Shown here one piece after another: positions 34,246 to 42,197 of a DNA stretch of 64,000 nucleotides. The notes under the pieces are model-generated. The model was given only the letters and a program-made list of their open reading frames with translations. It did no database searches and was not told where the DNA came from. Source of the DNA: Rhodocyclales bacterium (GTDB lineage Bacteria; Pseudomonadota; Gammaproteobacteria; Burkholderiales; Rhodocyclaceae); NCBI GenBank assembly GCA_016183655.1, contig JACPEH010000022.1, positions 213,593-277,592 on the forward strand. Direction: 5' to 3'. The first letter of the stretch is position 1, and the number at the start of each line of letters is the position of its first letter. A program made the position numbers and the translations under genes.

Positions 34246-35199
34246 TCACTCGTAGCTGAAGCGCCTGGCGATCGCGATCAGCATCTGCTCCAGCAAGAGG
34301 CCGACGATGCCGATGACGAAGATGGCGATGATGATGTGCTCGACCTTGAGGTTGTTCCACTCGTCCCACACCCAGAAGCCGATGCCGACGCCGCCGGTGA
34401 GCATTTCGGCGGCGACGATCACCAGCCAAGCGGTGCCGATGGAGAGGCGGATGCCGGTGAGCATGTAGGGCAGCACCGCCGGGAACAGGATCCGGGTGAA
34501 GATCTTCCACTCGGAGAGGTTCAGCACGCGGGCGACGTTCATGTAGTCGGAAGGCACGCGCATCACGCCCTGGGCGGTGTTCATGATCATCGGCCAGATC
34601 GAGCAGATGAAGATGGTCCAGGTCGCCGCCGGGTCGGCCTTCTTGAACACCAGCAGGCCGATCGGCAGCCAGGCCAGCGGCGACACCGGACGCAACAGGC
34701 TGATGATCGGGTTGACCATGCTGGAGAGCGTGGCGAAGCGGCCGAGCATGAAGCCGAGCGGGATGCCGATCGCCGCCGCAATGCCGAAGCCGATGGCGAC
34801 GCGCTGCAGCGAGGAGAGCACGTTCCAGCCGATACCCTGGTCGTTCGGCCCGTTCGAGTAGAACGGGTCGGCGAACAGCGTCACTGCCGCCCGCCAGGTC
34901 TGTACCGGGCCGGGCAGGCTGCCGCCGGCCGAGAGCGTGGCCAGGTACCAGATGCCGACCAGCACCGCCAGGCCGATCAGCGGCGGCAGCGCGGCGCGCG
35001 CGGCGCCCTTGAGCAGTTCGCCGGCGCGGCCGGGCTGCTTCGGCGACGGCGCACTGCCTTCGTTGGCGGCGGCCGGCACGCCCGGCGCGGCGGCCTTCAC
35101 GACAGCGGTCTCGGCAACCGGTTCGCTGCGCGCCACGGACGGCGCCGCTTCCCCGGCAGCCGCCAGTGCGGCTGCCTTATCGAACGTCATTGCAGTCAT
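34246..35199 (-). CDS. nrtB: Nitrate ABC transporter, permease subunit
   Basis: A 317-aa permease with an unusually long Ala/Pro-rich cytosolic N-terminus (~70 residues), then six membrane helices. The EAA loop needed for ATPase contact is seen as SEWKIFTRILFPAVLPYMLTGI followed by IGTAWLVIVAAEML. It pairs with the NrtC-type ATPase 23 bp downstream and the Tat-exported binding protein 13 bp upstream. ATG 35199; a second Met two codons on (MTFDKAAAL) is equally possible. Confidence 0.92.
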   Translation of the reverse strand: MTAMTFDKAAALAAAGEAAPSVARSEPVAETAVVKAAAPGVPAAANEGSAPSPKQPGRAGELLKGAARAALPPLIGLAVLVGIWYLATLSAGGSLPGPVQTWRAAVTLFADPFYSNGPNDQGIGWNVLSSLQRVAIGFGIAAAIGIPLGFMLGRFATLSSMVNPIISLLRPVSPLAWLPIGLLVFKKADPAATWTIFICSIWPMIMNTAQGVMRVPSDYMNVARVLNLSEWKIFTRILFPAVLPYMLTGIRLSIGTAWLVIVAAEMLTGGVGIGFWVWDEWNNLKVEHIIIAIFVIGIVGLLLEQMLIAIARRFSYE

Positions 35200-35212
35200 G
35201 ATGACTCCTTTC

Positions 35213-36457
35213 TCAGGCCTTGACCTTGAAACCGGCGGCGTACTTCTTCGGGTCCTTGCCGTCCCAGACGACGCCGTCGATCAGCTTGTGGCTGCGCATG
35301 TCGCTCTTCGGCACGCTGACGCCGACGCGGGCGGCGGCCTGCTTGTAGAGCTCGGTCTGGTTCACCTTCTTGGCCACGCCGAGGTAGTCCGGGTCGTCCT
35401 TCAGCAGGCCCCAGCGCTTGTGCTGGGTCAGGAACCACATGCCATCGGAGAGGTAGGGGTAGTTCACCGCGCCGTCGTTGAAGAACTTCATGTGGTTCTT
35501 GTCGTCCCAGCTCTTGCCCAGGCCGTTCGAGTAGCGGCCGAGCATGCGTTCGAGGATGACGTCGGTGTCGGTGTTGACGTAGGACTTCTGCGCGATCGTC
35601 TCCGCCGTCTCGCGACGGTTGGCGAGCGAGGCGTCGATCCAGCGGCCGGCCTCGATGATCGCGCACATCATGGCGATCGCCGTCTTCGGGTACTTGGCGA
35701 CGAAGTCGGCGGTGGTGCCGAGCACCTTCTCCGGATGGTCGGTCCAGATGTCCTGCGAGGTCACCGCGGTAAAGCCGATCTTGTCGATGATCGCGCGGTT
35801 GTTCCACGGCTCACCGACGCAGAAGCCGTCCATGTTGCCGACGCGCATGTTGGCGACCATCTGCGGCGGCGGCACGGTGATCGTCTTCACGTCCTTGAAC
35901 GGGTTGATGTCGTGCGCCGCCAGCCAGTAGTACAGCCACATCGCGTGCGTGCCGGTGGGGAAGGTCTGGGCGAAGGTGTATTCGCCGGGCTTCGCGGTGA
36001 TCAGCTTCTTCAGCCCGGCACCGTCGGTGACGCCCTGCTCCTTCAACTTGTTGGCAAGGGTGATCGCCTGGCCGTTGTTGTTCAGCGCCATCAGCGTCGC
36101 CATGTCCTTCTTCGGCCCGCCGATGCCCAGATGCACGCCGTAGATCAGGCCGTAGAGGACGTGCGCCGCATCGAGTTCACCGTTGACCAGCTTGTCGCGC
36201 ACGCTGGCCCAGCTGGCTTCCTTGGTCGGCACGATCTTGATCCCGTACTTCTTGTCGAAGCCCTTGGCCGCGGCCATCACCACCGATGCGCAGTCGGTCA
36301 GCGGGATGAAGCCGATCCTGACCTCGGCCTTCTCCGGCGCATCCGAGCCGGCCGCCCAGGCCGCCGCGCGCAGGCCCGGCAACATGCCGAGCAGCGAGGC
36401 GCCGGCGGCGGCCTTGACGAAGCCACGGCGATCGAGAACTTCAGTCTTCTTGTCCAT
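35213..36457 (-). CDS. nrtA: Nitrate-binding protein of the CmpA/NrtA family
   Basis: A 414-aa periplasmic solute-binding protein with a twin-arginine signal (DRRGFVKAAAGASLLGMLPG). The body has the CmpA/NrtA pattern: VRIGFIPLTDCASVVMAAAKGF, DAAHVLYGLIYGVHLGIGG, GTHAMWLYYWLAAHDINP, MDGFCVGEPWNNRAI. It is not lipid-anchored, unlike cyanobacterial NrtA. First gene of nrtABC, ~43 nt from a σ54 element and with an NtrC-like dyad further upstream, which fits induction by nitrogen limitation. Start ATG 36457 follows GAAAGGAAA. Confidence 0.93.
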   Translation of the reverse strand: MDKKTEVLDRRGFVKAAAGASLLGMLPGLRAAAWAAGSDAPEKAEVRIGFIPLTDCASVVMAAAKGFDKKYGIKIVPTKEASWASVRDKLVNGELDAAHVLYGLIYGVHLGIGGPKKDMATLMALNNNGQAITLANKLKEQGVTDGAGLKKLITAKPGEYTFAQTFPTGTHAMWLYYWLAAHDINPFKDVKTITVPPPQMVANMRVGNMDGFCVGEPWNNRAIIDKIGFTAVTSQDIWTDHPEKVLGTTADFVAKYPKTAIAMMCAIIEAGRWIDASLANRRETAETIAQKSYVNTDTDVILERMLGRYSNGLGKSWDDKNHMKFFNDGAVNYPYLSDGMWFLTQHKRWGLLKDDPDYLGVAKKVNQTELYKQAAARVGVSVPKSDMRSHKLIDGVVWDGKDPKKYAAGFKVKA

Positions 36458-36499
36458 GGTGTTTTCCTTTCAATGTGGGGTTGTGATGCACTACACATC

Positions 36500-36514
36500 G
36501 CAACCCTCGTGCCA
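36500..36514 (-). promoter_or_regulatory. σ54 promoter of nrtABC
   Basis: On the minus strand TGGCACGAGGGTTGC, a perfect match to TGGCAC-N5-TTGC (-24/-12), ~43 nt upstream of the nrtA start codon. Confidence 0.9.
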
Positions 36515-36591
36515 CATGTCGGAAACAATGGATTTAGATCAAAAAAACAAATGCTTGGATTGATGCATCACACCGTGCTAAATATGCAAAT

Positions 36592-36608
36592 TGCACTATT
36601 GCAGTGCA
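36592..36608. promoter_or_regulatory. NtrC-like dyad upstream of nrtA
   Basis: TGCACTATTGCAGTGCA: perfect 5-bp arms, 7-nt centre, the form of NtrC enhancer sites. It lies ~80 bp upstream of the -24 element. A partial FNR-type box (TTGATCTAAATCC, minus strand, ~36528-36540) lies between. Confidence 0.75.
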
Positions 36609-36679
36609 ACAGGACGGTGCATGCGCACGTTGTTGGCGTGAAAAACGCGGAAGGAACGAAAGCAGTGCTGCAGGGAAGG

Positions 36680-37108
36680 TCAGGAGGCGTTGCCGGGTCG
36701 GCGGAGGATCCGCGCGAGCGCTTCGCGGCCGAGCTCGCCCTCGGCGACTTCGAACAGTTCGCGCTCCTCGAAGCGCACGTGCTCGCTCATCAGTTCGGCG
36801 AAGCGCAGCAGCACCTCGGGATCGGGCACCTCCAGCTCGCGCACCAGCCACTGCAATGCGCGATGCTCGATCAGCGTGCGCGCGACAACGACGTTGGCAC
36901 CGGCGGCCTCCAGATGCGGCAGCAGGCAATCTTCCTCTTCGTGGAAATGCGGCAGCAGCTCGTTGACGAAGACGTCACGGGCACGAACGCAGGCGGCTTC
37001 GATCCGCGCCTCGTCGCCGCTGGCGGCGGCGCGCTTGAGGTGCAGCGTGAGCTTGAGCGCGCTGTGATGCTCGCGCGAGAGGTTCTGCAGTTCGGGACAG
37101 CGTTTCAT
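36680..37108 (-). CDS. HHE-domain hemerythrin-like protein
   Basis: A 142-aa single-domain hemerythrin: LSREHHSALKL, LLPHFHEEEDCLLPHL, LIEHRAL and LMSEHVRFEERELFEVAE supply the usual His and Glu ligands. It is a close paralogue of the protein at 879-1343, differing mainly in the tail. It stands between nrtA and a response-regulator gene and points to O2/NO binding or iron handling in cells using nitrogen oxides. No NsrR-like site is seen before it; about 70 bp separate it from the NtrC-like dyad, which faces away. Confidence 0.88.
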   Translation of the reverse strand: MKRCPELQNLSREHHSALKLTLHLKRAAASGDEARIEAACVRARDVFVNELLPHFHEEEDCLLPHLEAAGANVVVARTLIEHRALQWLVRELEVPDPEVLLRFAELMSEHVRFEERELFEVAEGELGREALARILRRPGNAS

Positions 37109-37192
37109 GCCGGCCAGTGTTGAGCCGGCGGAACAGGAAATCCTTGAGCTTGGTCAAAAATTACCGCGAGCCGTCCGGCATTTTTGCCGTCG

Positions 37193-37729
37193 TCATTCGT
37201 CGTCGAGGATCACGCCGCCGTCCGGCCCCCAGCGCACCTGGGTGATCCCCGGCTCTTCGGCTTCGAGGCGGTGCCGCTCGATTTCCTCCGGCGACATCGC
37301 CGCCTGCCGGGCGCGGGTCTCCTCGGCCAGTTGCCGCTCCGCCTCCTGCTCCGCATAGAGGGCCAGTGCGGTGCGCACGGTGATTCCCAGCTCGACGTCG
37401 TCCCAGGGTTTCAGCACGTAGCGGAAGATTTCGGCTTCGTTGATCGCCCCGAGCAGCGTGTCGACGTCGCTGGTCGCCGACAGCACCAGGCGGATCGCGT
37501 TGGGCTGCGAGATGCGAAACTGCTTGAGGAAGGTGACGCCGTCCATCGGCGGCATGCGGTAGTCGGACATGACCAGCGCGAAATCGGCCTCCGCCGCGCG
37601 TGCCAGCGCCCGCCGCGGGTCGTCGAACGTCTCGATCTCGACCGCCTCGTCGCTGAGCGCGCGCATCAGGTTGCGGCGCAGCGCCGTCAGCACGTGCGGC
37701 TCGTCGTCGACCAGCATCAGGCGATACAT
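37193..37729 (-). CDS. Response regulator, receiver only with short tail
   Basis: A 178-aa protein: CheY-like receiver (~3-122) with acidic pair VDDEP, phospho-acceptor Asp56 in VMSDYRMPPMDG, and Lys in LKPWDD. A ~55-residue charged tail (EQEAERQLAEETRARQAAMSPEEIERHRLEAEEP) probably forms a helix. The receiver belongs to the same subfamily as those of the two neighbouring output proteins (Y/F-R-Y-x-x-KPWDD motif). Last gene of the signalling cluster; 4 nt downstream of the HD-GYP gene. Confidence 0.88.
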   Translation of the reverse strand: MYRLMLVDDEPHVLTALRRNLMRALSDEAVEIETFDDPRRALARAAEADFALVMSDYRMPPMDGVTFLKQFRISQPNAIRLVLSATSDVDTLLGAINEAEIFRYVLKPWDDVELGITVRTALALYAEQEAERQLAEETRARQAAMSPEEIERHRLEAEEPGITQVRWGPDGGVILDDE

Positions 37730-37733
37730 GCAC

Positions 37734-39053
37734 TCACCTCTTGTCGGCGCGGATGTAGAGGCCGTGCAACCCGCCCTCGCTGCGCGCGTAATCCTGGATC
37801 TGCCGGATCAGACGCTCGTCGAGCAGGTAGTCGGCGGCGAGCAGCAGCACGCCGTCGCGGGTGACCAAGTCGCGCGCCATCACCATGCCCGGCTGCAGGT
37901 CGGCGAGCGGTACCAGCACGCCACCGCCGGGCTCGGGCTCGACGCTGCCGAAGATGGCGATGAAGGCATCGACGACCTGCGGATCGTAGCGCTTGCCGCG
38001 GCCGTCGACGATCAGCTTCTTGGCTTCCTCCTGGTTCAGCCGGCGCGGGGAGATGATGCCGATCTGCAGCCCGTCGTAGTCGTTGGCCAGCGCCAGGATG
38101 CGCGCACCGAGCGGGATCGCCAGCCCGGACAGGCCGTCGGGGAAACCCTGGCCGTCGAAGCGCTCGTGGTGCGAGCGCAGCAGCGTGGCGGCGCCGCGCA
38201 GTTCGTCGAGCGCCATCAGCGACTGCTCGCCCTTGATCGTGTGCTTGCGGTAGGCGCCGAGGTCGTCGCCGCTCATGTGCGTGACCGGCTTGGCGAGCAG
38301 CGTGTCGGGCAGCCCGATCTTGCCGATGTCGTGCAGGAGTCCGGCGAGGAAGACGTCCTGCAGCTCGCGGCCGGTGAGCCCCATCTTTGCGGCGATCTTG
38401 CGCGCGAGGTCGGCGACCCGGCGCGAATGCCCGGCGAGCGCGCCTTCGCGCAGTTCGATCAGGTTGGCGAAGACCTTCACCGAGGTGAGGAAGCTGCCCT
38501 TCAGCTTCTCGTTGGCCAGCGCCAGCTCCTGCGTGCGCGCCTGGACCTTTTCTTCGAGCGACAGGTTGAGCGCCTTCAGCTCCTCGTTCTGCCGCGCCGT
38601 GAGCAGTTCCAGGCGCAGCTTCTCGCGCTCCAGCGCCTTGCGTTCGAGCGCCTTGCGGATGGTCAGCAGGACGTCGTTGTCGTCCCACGGCTTGGCGATG
38701 TAGCGGTAGATCTCGCCGCGGTTGATCGCGGCCACCGTCGAGGCGATGTCGGCGTAGCCGGTGAGCAGGATGCGTACGGTGTCCGGCCAGCGCTGGCGGA
38801 CCTCGTCGAGGAACTGCGCGCCGTCCATGATCGGCATGCGCATGTCGGAGATGACCAGGTCGGCCTCCTCCTTCTCCAGCGCCTGCAGCCCTTCGGCACC
38901 GCTGTTGGCGAGGGTGACCTGGTAGCCGCTGGAACGCAGCAGGCGGCGCAGCGAGGAGAGGATGTTCGGTTCGTCGTCGACGCACAACAGGCGCCACGGG
39001 CGCTCGGCGGCGGCAGCGTCGACAAGGTCGGGAGAGGCGGCGGGAAGATTCAT
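37734..39053 (-). CDS. Response regulator with HD-GYP phosphodiesterase output
   Basis: A 439-aa protein: receiver (~20-138, Asp70 in VISDMRMPIMDG), coiled coil (~140-205) and HD-GYP domain (~210-395). Catalytic motifs are HDIGKIGLPD and HHERFDGQGFPDGLSG; the GYP position reads GFP, which occurs in active enzymes. Expected to degrade c-di-GMP when phosphorylated by the neighbouring hemerythrin kinase, whose stop codon its ATG (39053) overlaps by 4 bp. Longer frames to 39518 are shadows of the kinase gene. Confidence 0.92.
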   Translation of the reverse strand: MNLPAASPDLVDAAAAERPWRLLCVDDEPNILSSLRRLLRSSGYQVTLANSGAEGLQALEKEEADLVISDMRMPIMDGAQFLDEVRQRWPDTVRILLTGYADIASTVAAINRGEIYRYIAKPWDDNDVLLTIRKALERKALEREKLRLELLTARQNEELKALNLSLEEKVQARTQELALANEKLKGSFLTSVKVFANLIELREGALAGHSRRVADLARKIAAKMGLTGRELQDVFLAGLLHDIGKIGLPDTLLAKPVTHMSGDDLGAYRKHTIKGEQSLMALDELRGAATLLRSHHERFDGQGFPDGLSGLAIPLGARILALANDYDGLQIGIISPRRLNQEEAKKLIVDGRGKRYDPQVVDAFIAIFGSVEPEPGGGVLVPLADLQPGMVMARDLVTRDGVLLLAADYLLDERLIRQIQDYARSEGGLHGLYIRADKR

Positions 39054-40987
39054 GGCGCGTTTTCGGATTTCGGCTGTTCGACGGGCAGGGTGATGCGGAA
39101 GGTGGAGCCGCGCCCCGGTTCGCTGACGACCTCGATGGTGCCGTGGTGCTTCTGCACGATGCCATAGGACAGCGACAGGCCGAGACCGGTCCCCTTGCCG
39201 ATCGGCTTGGTGGTAAAGAACGGATCGAATATCCGCTGCCTGACCTCCGGCGGAATGCCGGAGCCGGTATCGACGATCTCGACCCAGACCTTGTCGCCGG
39301 CGACGCCGGTACGCACGGTTATCGTACCGCGTTCCGCGCCCATCGCGTGCGCGGCATTGACCAGCAGGTTCATGAACACTTGGTTGAGCTGCGACGGCAG
39401 GCATTCGATGTCGGGCAGCGCGCCGTACTCCTTGACCACGTCGGCCTTGTACTTGATCTCGTTGTTCACGATGTTGAGCGTCGAGTCGAGGCCGCGGTGC
39501 AGGTTCGTCCATTGCCATTCCTGCGAGCTGTCCACGTGCGAGAAGTCCTTGAGGTCCTGGACGATCTTCTTGACGCGGGTGATGCCTTCCTTCGACTCCT
39601 TCAACAGCGCCGGGATGTCCTCCTTGAGGAAGTCGAGGTCGAGTTCGCTCCGCAGCGCCCTGGCCGCGCGCGCGGCCTCGCTGTCCGGCAGCTCCCCGGC
39701 GAGCACCTCGTAGGCGCCGAGGATGCGGAACAGGTCGGAGAGGAAGGATTCGAGCGAGCCGATGTTGGAGTAGACGTAGCCGATCGGGTTATTGATCTCG
39801 TGCGCGACGCCTGCCGCCAGCTGGCCGATCGAGGCCATCTTCTCGGACTGCGTCAGCTGTTCCTTGGCCTGCGACAGCTCGACGTTGAGCCGGGTCACCT
39901 CGGCATAGCGCCGCAGCAGCTCGGCCTCGGCCTGCTCGCGCATGGCGAGGTCCTCGGCCATGCGCCGGTTGGCCTCGGCCAGTTCGGCGGTGCGCGTCGC
40001 GATGACCCGCTCCAGGTCTTCCTGGTGCCGGCGCAGCGCCTCTTCCGCCTTGTGCCGGTCGGTCACGTCCTGCAGCGTCTCGATCGCGCCGACGATGTTG
40101 CCGGAGAGGTCACGCACCGGCGCGGCGGTGAAGAACAGCCAGTAGCCACTGTCGCCGAACTGGGGGAAGAAGTCCTCGGCTTCGTAGATGTCGTCGGCCA
40201 GTTTCGAACGCCGGTATCTGCCCTTGTAGTGCGCCTCGAAGAGCTCCTCGAGCGCGCCGTTCACGATGAGGTCGGCCATCACCGGCCGCTCCTTGGCGTA
40301 GAAAGCCCGCCACTGGTTGCGGGTGCCGACGATGTCGGCCGCCTTGACGCCGGTGACCAGTTCGCAGGCGCGGTTCCAGTGCGTCACGCGGTGTTCGGCG
40401 TCGATGACGAAGGTCGGCACCGGGTCGCCCTCGATGATCTGCCCCAGGCGCTGCTGCATGTCGCGCCGCACCTCATCGGTCCGCTCGCGTTCCAGGCCGA
40501 GCGCCTTGAGCAGGCCGTTGGTCGCCGGATCGCCGCCATCGCCCCCGGCCTTGTCGAAGGCAGCGGCGGGGTCCATGCCGGCCTGGATGTATTCGACTTG
40601 GTGGGCCATCACCAGGTCGACGCCGAGGGTGTGGTAGATCAGCCAGCGCATGATGAAGTGCTGGAGCGCGCTGACGTCGTGCTGGTTGTTGTCGCGCATC
40701 GCCTCCAGCTGGCCGATGAAATCGCGGTGCAGGCGGCTGTGCGCCTCGACGTGGCGGGGATCGATGTGCCGATCACGCATCGCCCGCTCTTCGCGATCGA
40801 AATGGGTCCGCGCATGCCGCTTCAGATGATCGTATTCAGCGGACAGATCGGGCGTCACAGTCGACCTGGAATGGAGGTGGCCGATTTCATTGACGATCCG
40901 GATCAAGGCCCGATGGTCGTCGTCGACCTCCGGGATCCCGGTCGCCATATGCTCGTTCCAGACAAAGGCTTCGATTGCTCCGCTCAT
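39050..40987 (-). CDS. Hemerythrin-PAS sensor histidine kinase
   Basis: A 645-aa soluble kinase with an unusual sensor: residues 8-132 are a bacteriohemerythrin with all seven iron ligands in place (His25, His62, Glu66, His83, His87, His119, Asp124). A PAS domain (~185-310; FVIDAEHRVTHWNRACELVTG) and coiled coil (~315-385) follow, then H-box VAHEINNPIGYVYSN, and the ATPase with N-box NQVFMNLLVNAAHAM, G1 DTGSGIPP and G2 GKGTGLGLSLSYGIV. No membrane segment. It should sense O2 or NO in the cytosol and phosphorylate the receivers encoded next to it. Confidence 0.93.
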   Translation of the reverse strand: MSGAIEAFVWNEHMATGIPEVDDDHRALIRIVNEIGHLHSRSTVTPDLSAEYDHLKRHARTHFDREERAMRDRHIDPRHVEAHSRLHRDFIGQLEAMRDNNQHDVSALQHFIMRWLIYHTLGVDLVMAHQVEYIQAGMDPAAAFDKAGGDGGDPATNGLLKALGLERERTDEVRRDMQQRLGQIIEGDPVPTFVIDAEHRVTHWNRACELVTGVKAADIVGTRNQWRAFYAKERPVMADLIVNGALEELFEAHYKGRYRRSKLADDIYEAEDFFPQFGDSGYWLFFTAAPVRDLSGNIVGAIETLQDVTDRHKAEEALRRHQEDLERVIATRTAELAEANRRMAEDLAMREQAEAELLRRYAEVTRLNVELSQAKEQLTQSEKMASIGQLAAGVAHEINNPIGYVYSNIGSLESFLSDLFRILGAYEVLAGELPDSEAARAARALRSELDLDFLKEDIPALLKESKEGITRVKKIVQDLKDFSHVDSSQEWQWTNLHRGLDSTLNIVNNEIKYKADVVKEYGALPDIECLPSQLNQVFMNLLVNAAHAMGAERGTITVRTGVAGDKVWVEIVDTGSGIPPEVRQRIFDPFFTTKPIGKGTGLGLSLSYGIVQKHHGTIEVVSEPGRGSTFRITLPVEQPKSENAP

Positions 40988-41028
40988 TTCACGTCGACTC
41001 CAGACCTCGCTGCCTCCCTGCGTTCATA

Positions 41029-41880
41029 CTAAAGGAGTATGTCGCAGATCTCCCCGAATTGCGCCTCGACATCGGCAAACAGGCGCTGCGTCTCGTCCCA
41101 CGAGAGCGCCATCGCCTCCCAGCAGGCGGGGACGAGACGCGGCACCATCGCCGTCGGCTCGTTGCCGAAATCGAGCGCGCAGGCGATGGCGTTCGACAGG
41201 TGCAGGATTCCCGGCAGCTGCCGGTAGGCGTCGGCGGGCGGCGCATGGTGGCTGCCGATGGCGGTGCACAGCGACGACGGGAAGCGCCAGCGCTCGGTCA
41301 TCAGCCGCCCGACCAGCGCATGGTCGAGACCGAGGACGGCGTTCTCGGCGTCGATCGGCTGGCAGTCCCGCTCGCGGCGATAGGCGACAACCGCCGCCAT
41401 GTGCCGGGGAAAGCTGACCACCAGCGCAACCCGGCCGATGTCGTGCAGCAGTCCGCCGATGAAGGCCTCTTCCGCCGGAACGCCGACCCGCACGGCCAGG
41501 AGACGGGCGCACAACGCAGCCGAGATGCCATGCTGCCAGAACGCCTTCAGCTCGGCCTCGGCGTCGGCGCCGACCTTGAACACCGAGGTGAAGCTGGCCG
41601 CCACGGCCAGCGCGCGCACGCTGCGCAGGCCGAGCACGATCACCGCGTCGGCGATCGAGGCGATGCGGTGCGACTGGCCGTAGAAGGGCGAATTGGCGAC
41701 GCGCAGGATGCGCGTCGTCAGCCCCTGGTCACGGGCGATGCGGCGGGCGATCGCTGCGGTATCGGCGTCGGGGTCATCGATGCTCGACAACAATTCAGTG
41801 ACCGACGCCGGCAGCGACGGCAAGGCGTTGATGCCCGACAGCACGCGCTCGACGTCGAGGCGGAGGTTTTCTTCGTTCAT
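41029..41880 (-). CDS. HDOD-domain signalling protein
   Basis: A 283-aa HDOD protein (LPSLPASVTELLSSIDDPDADTAAIARRIARDQGLTTRILRVANSPFYG, the N-terminal signature written here only in part by its positions 18-66) with GGLLHDIGRVAL retaining the HD pair and SLCTAIGSHHAPP later. HDOD proteins are non-catalytic relatives of HD phosphodiesterases that act as adaptors in c-di-GMP and stress signalling. Start ATG 41880 overlaps the stop of the preceding small gene by 4 bp, so the two are co-translated. Frames running to 42264 are shadows. Confidence 0.88.
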   Translation of the reverse strand: MNEENLRLDVERVLSGINALPSLPASVTELLSSIDDPDADTAAIARRIARDQGLTTRILRVANSPFYGQSHRIASIADAVIVLGLRSVRALAVAASFTSVFKVGADAEAELKAFWQHGISAALCARLLAVRVGVPAEEAFIGGLLHDIGRVALVVSFPRHMAAVVAYRRERDCQPIDAENAVLGLDHALVGRLMTERWRFPSSLCTAIGSHHAPPADAYRQLPGILHLSNAIACALDFGNEPTAMVPRLVPACWEAMALSWDETQRLFADVEAQFGEICDILL

Positions 41881-42197
41881 AGCTGGCTCCGGCGATAGCT
41901 GAGCAGGCGCAACTTCAGGTCGTCGGCGGCGGTATTGCCGCCGCAGTCGCGGAACAGGTAGGCAAGACGGGCCTCGATCCGCTGCACCTCGGCTTCCTGC
42001 GCCGCGTCGTCCAGCCGTACCGGGACCGCCAGCCACAGCTGGTCCACGCCGCGTCGACGCAGGCTGGCCAACGCGGCCTCGGTGATCAGCGCGCCCCCCG
42101 GCAACAGGACATGTCCCGACGCGTCGCACACCTCGTCGGCAAGCGTCGATCCCGGCGCCACGTCGTCGATGGGCACTTGCTTCCGTTCTATCCGCAT
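41877..42197 (-). CDS. Small signalling-cluster protein (DUF3391-like N-terminus of HD-GYP proteins)
   Basis: A 106-aa protein: MRIERKQVPIDDVAPGSTLA, then VCDASGHVLLPGGALITEAALASLRRRGVDQLWL. This pattern (PG-x-L-A-x-V-D-x-G-x-x-L-x-G-x-x-L-T) matches the domain often found before HD-GYP or HDOD modules, here encoded separately. GGGAGAGAA precedes ATG 42197. It overlaps the EAL gene by 10 bp and the HDOD gene by 4 bp, so the three proteins are made together. Confidence 0.7.
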   Translation of the reverse strand: MRIERKQVPIDDVAPGSTLADEVCDASGHVLLPGGALITEAALASLRRRGVDQLWLAVPVRLDDAAQEAEVQRIEARLAYLFRDCGGNTAADDLKLRLLSYRRSQL

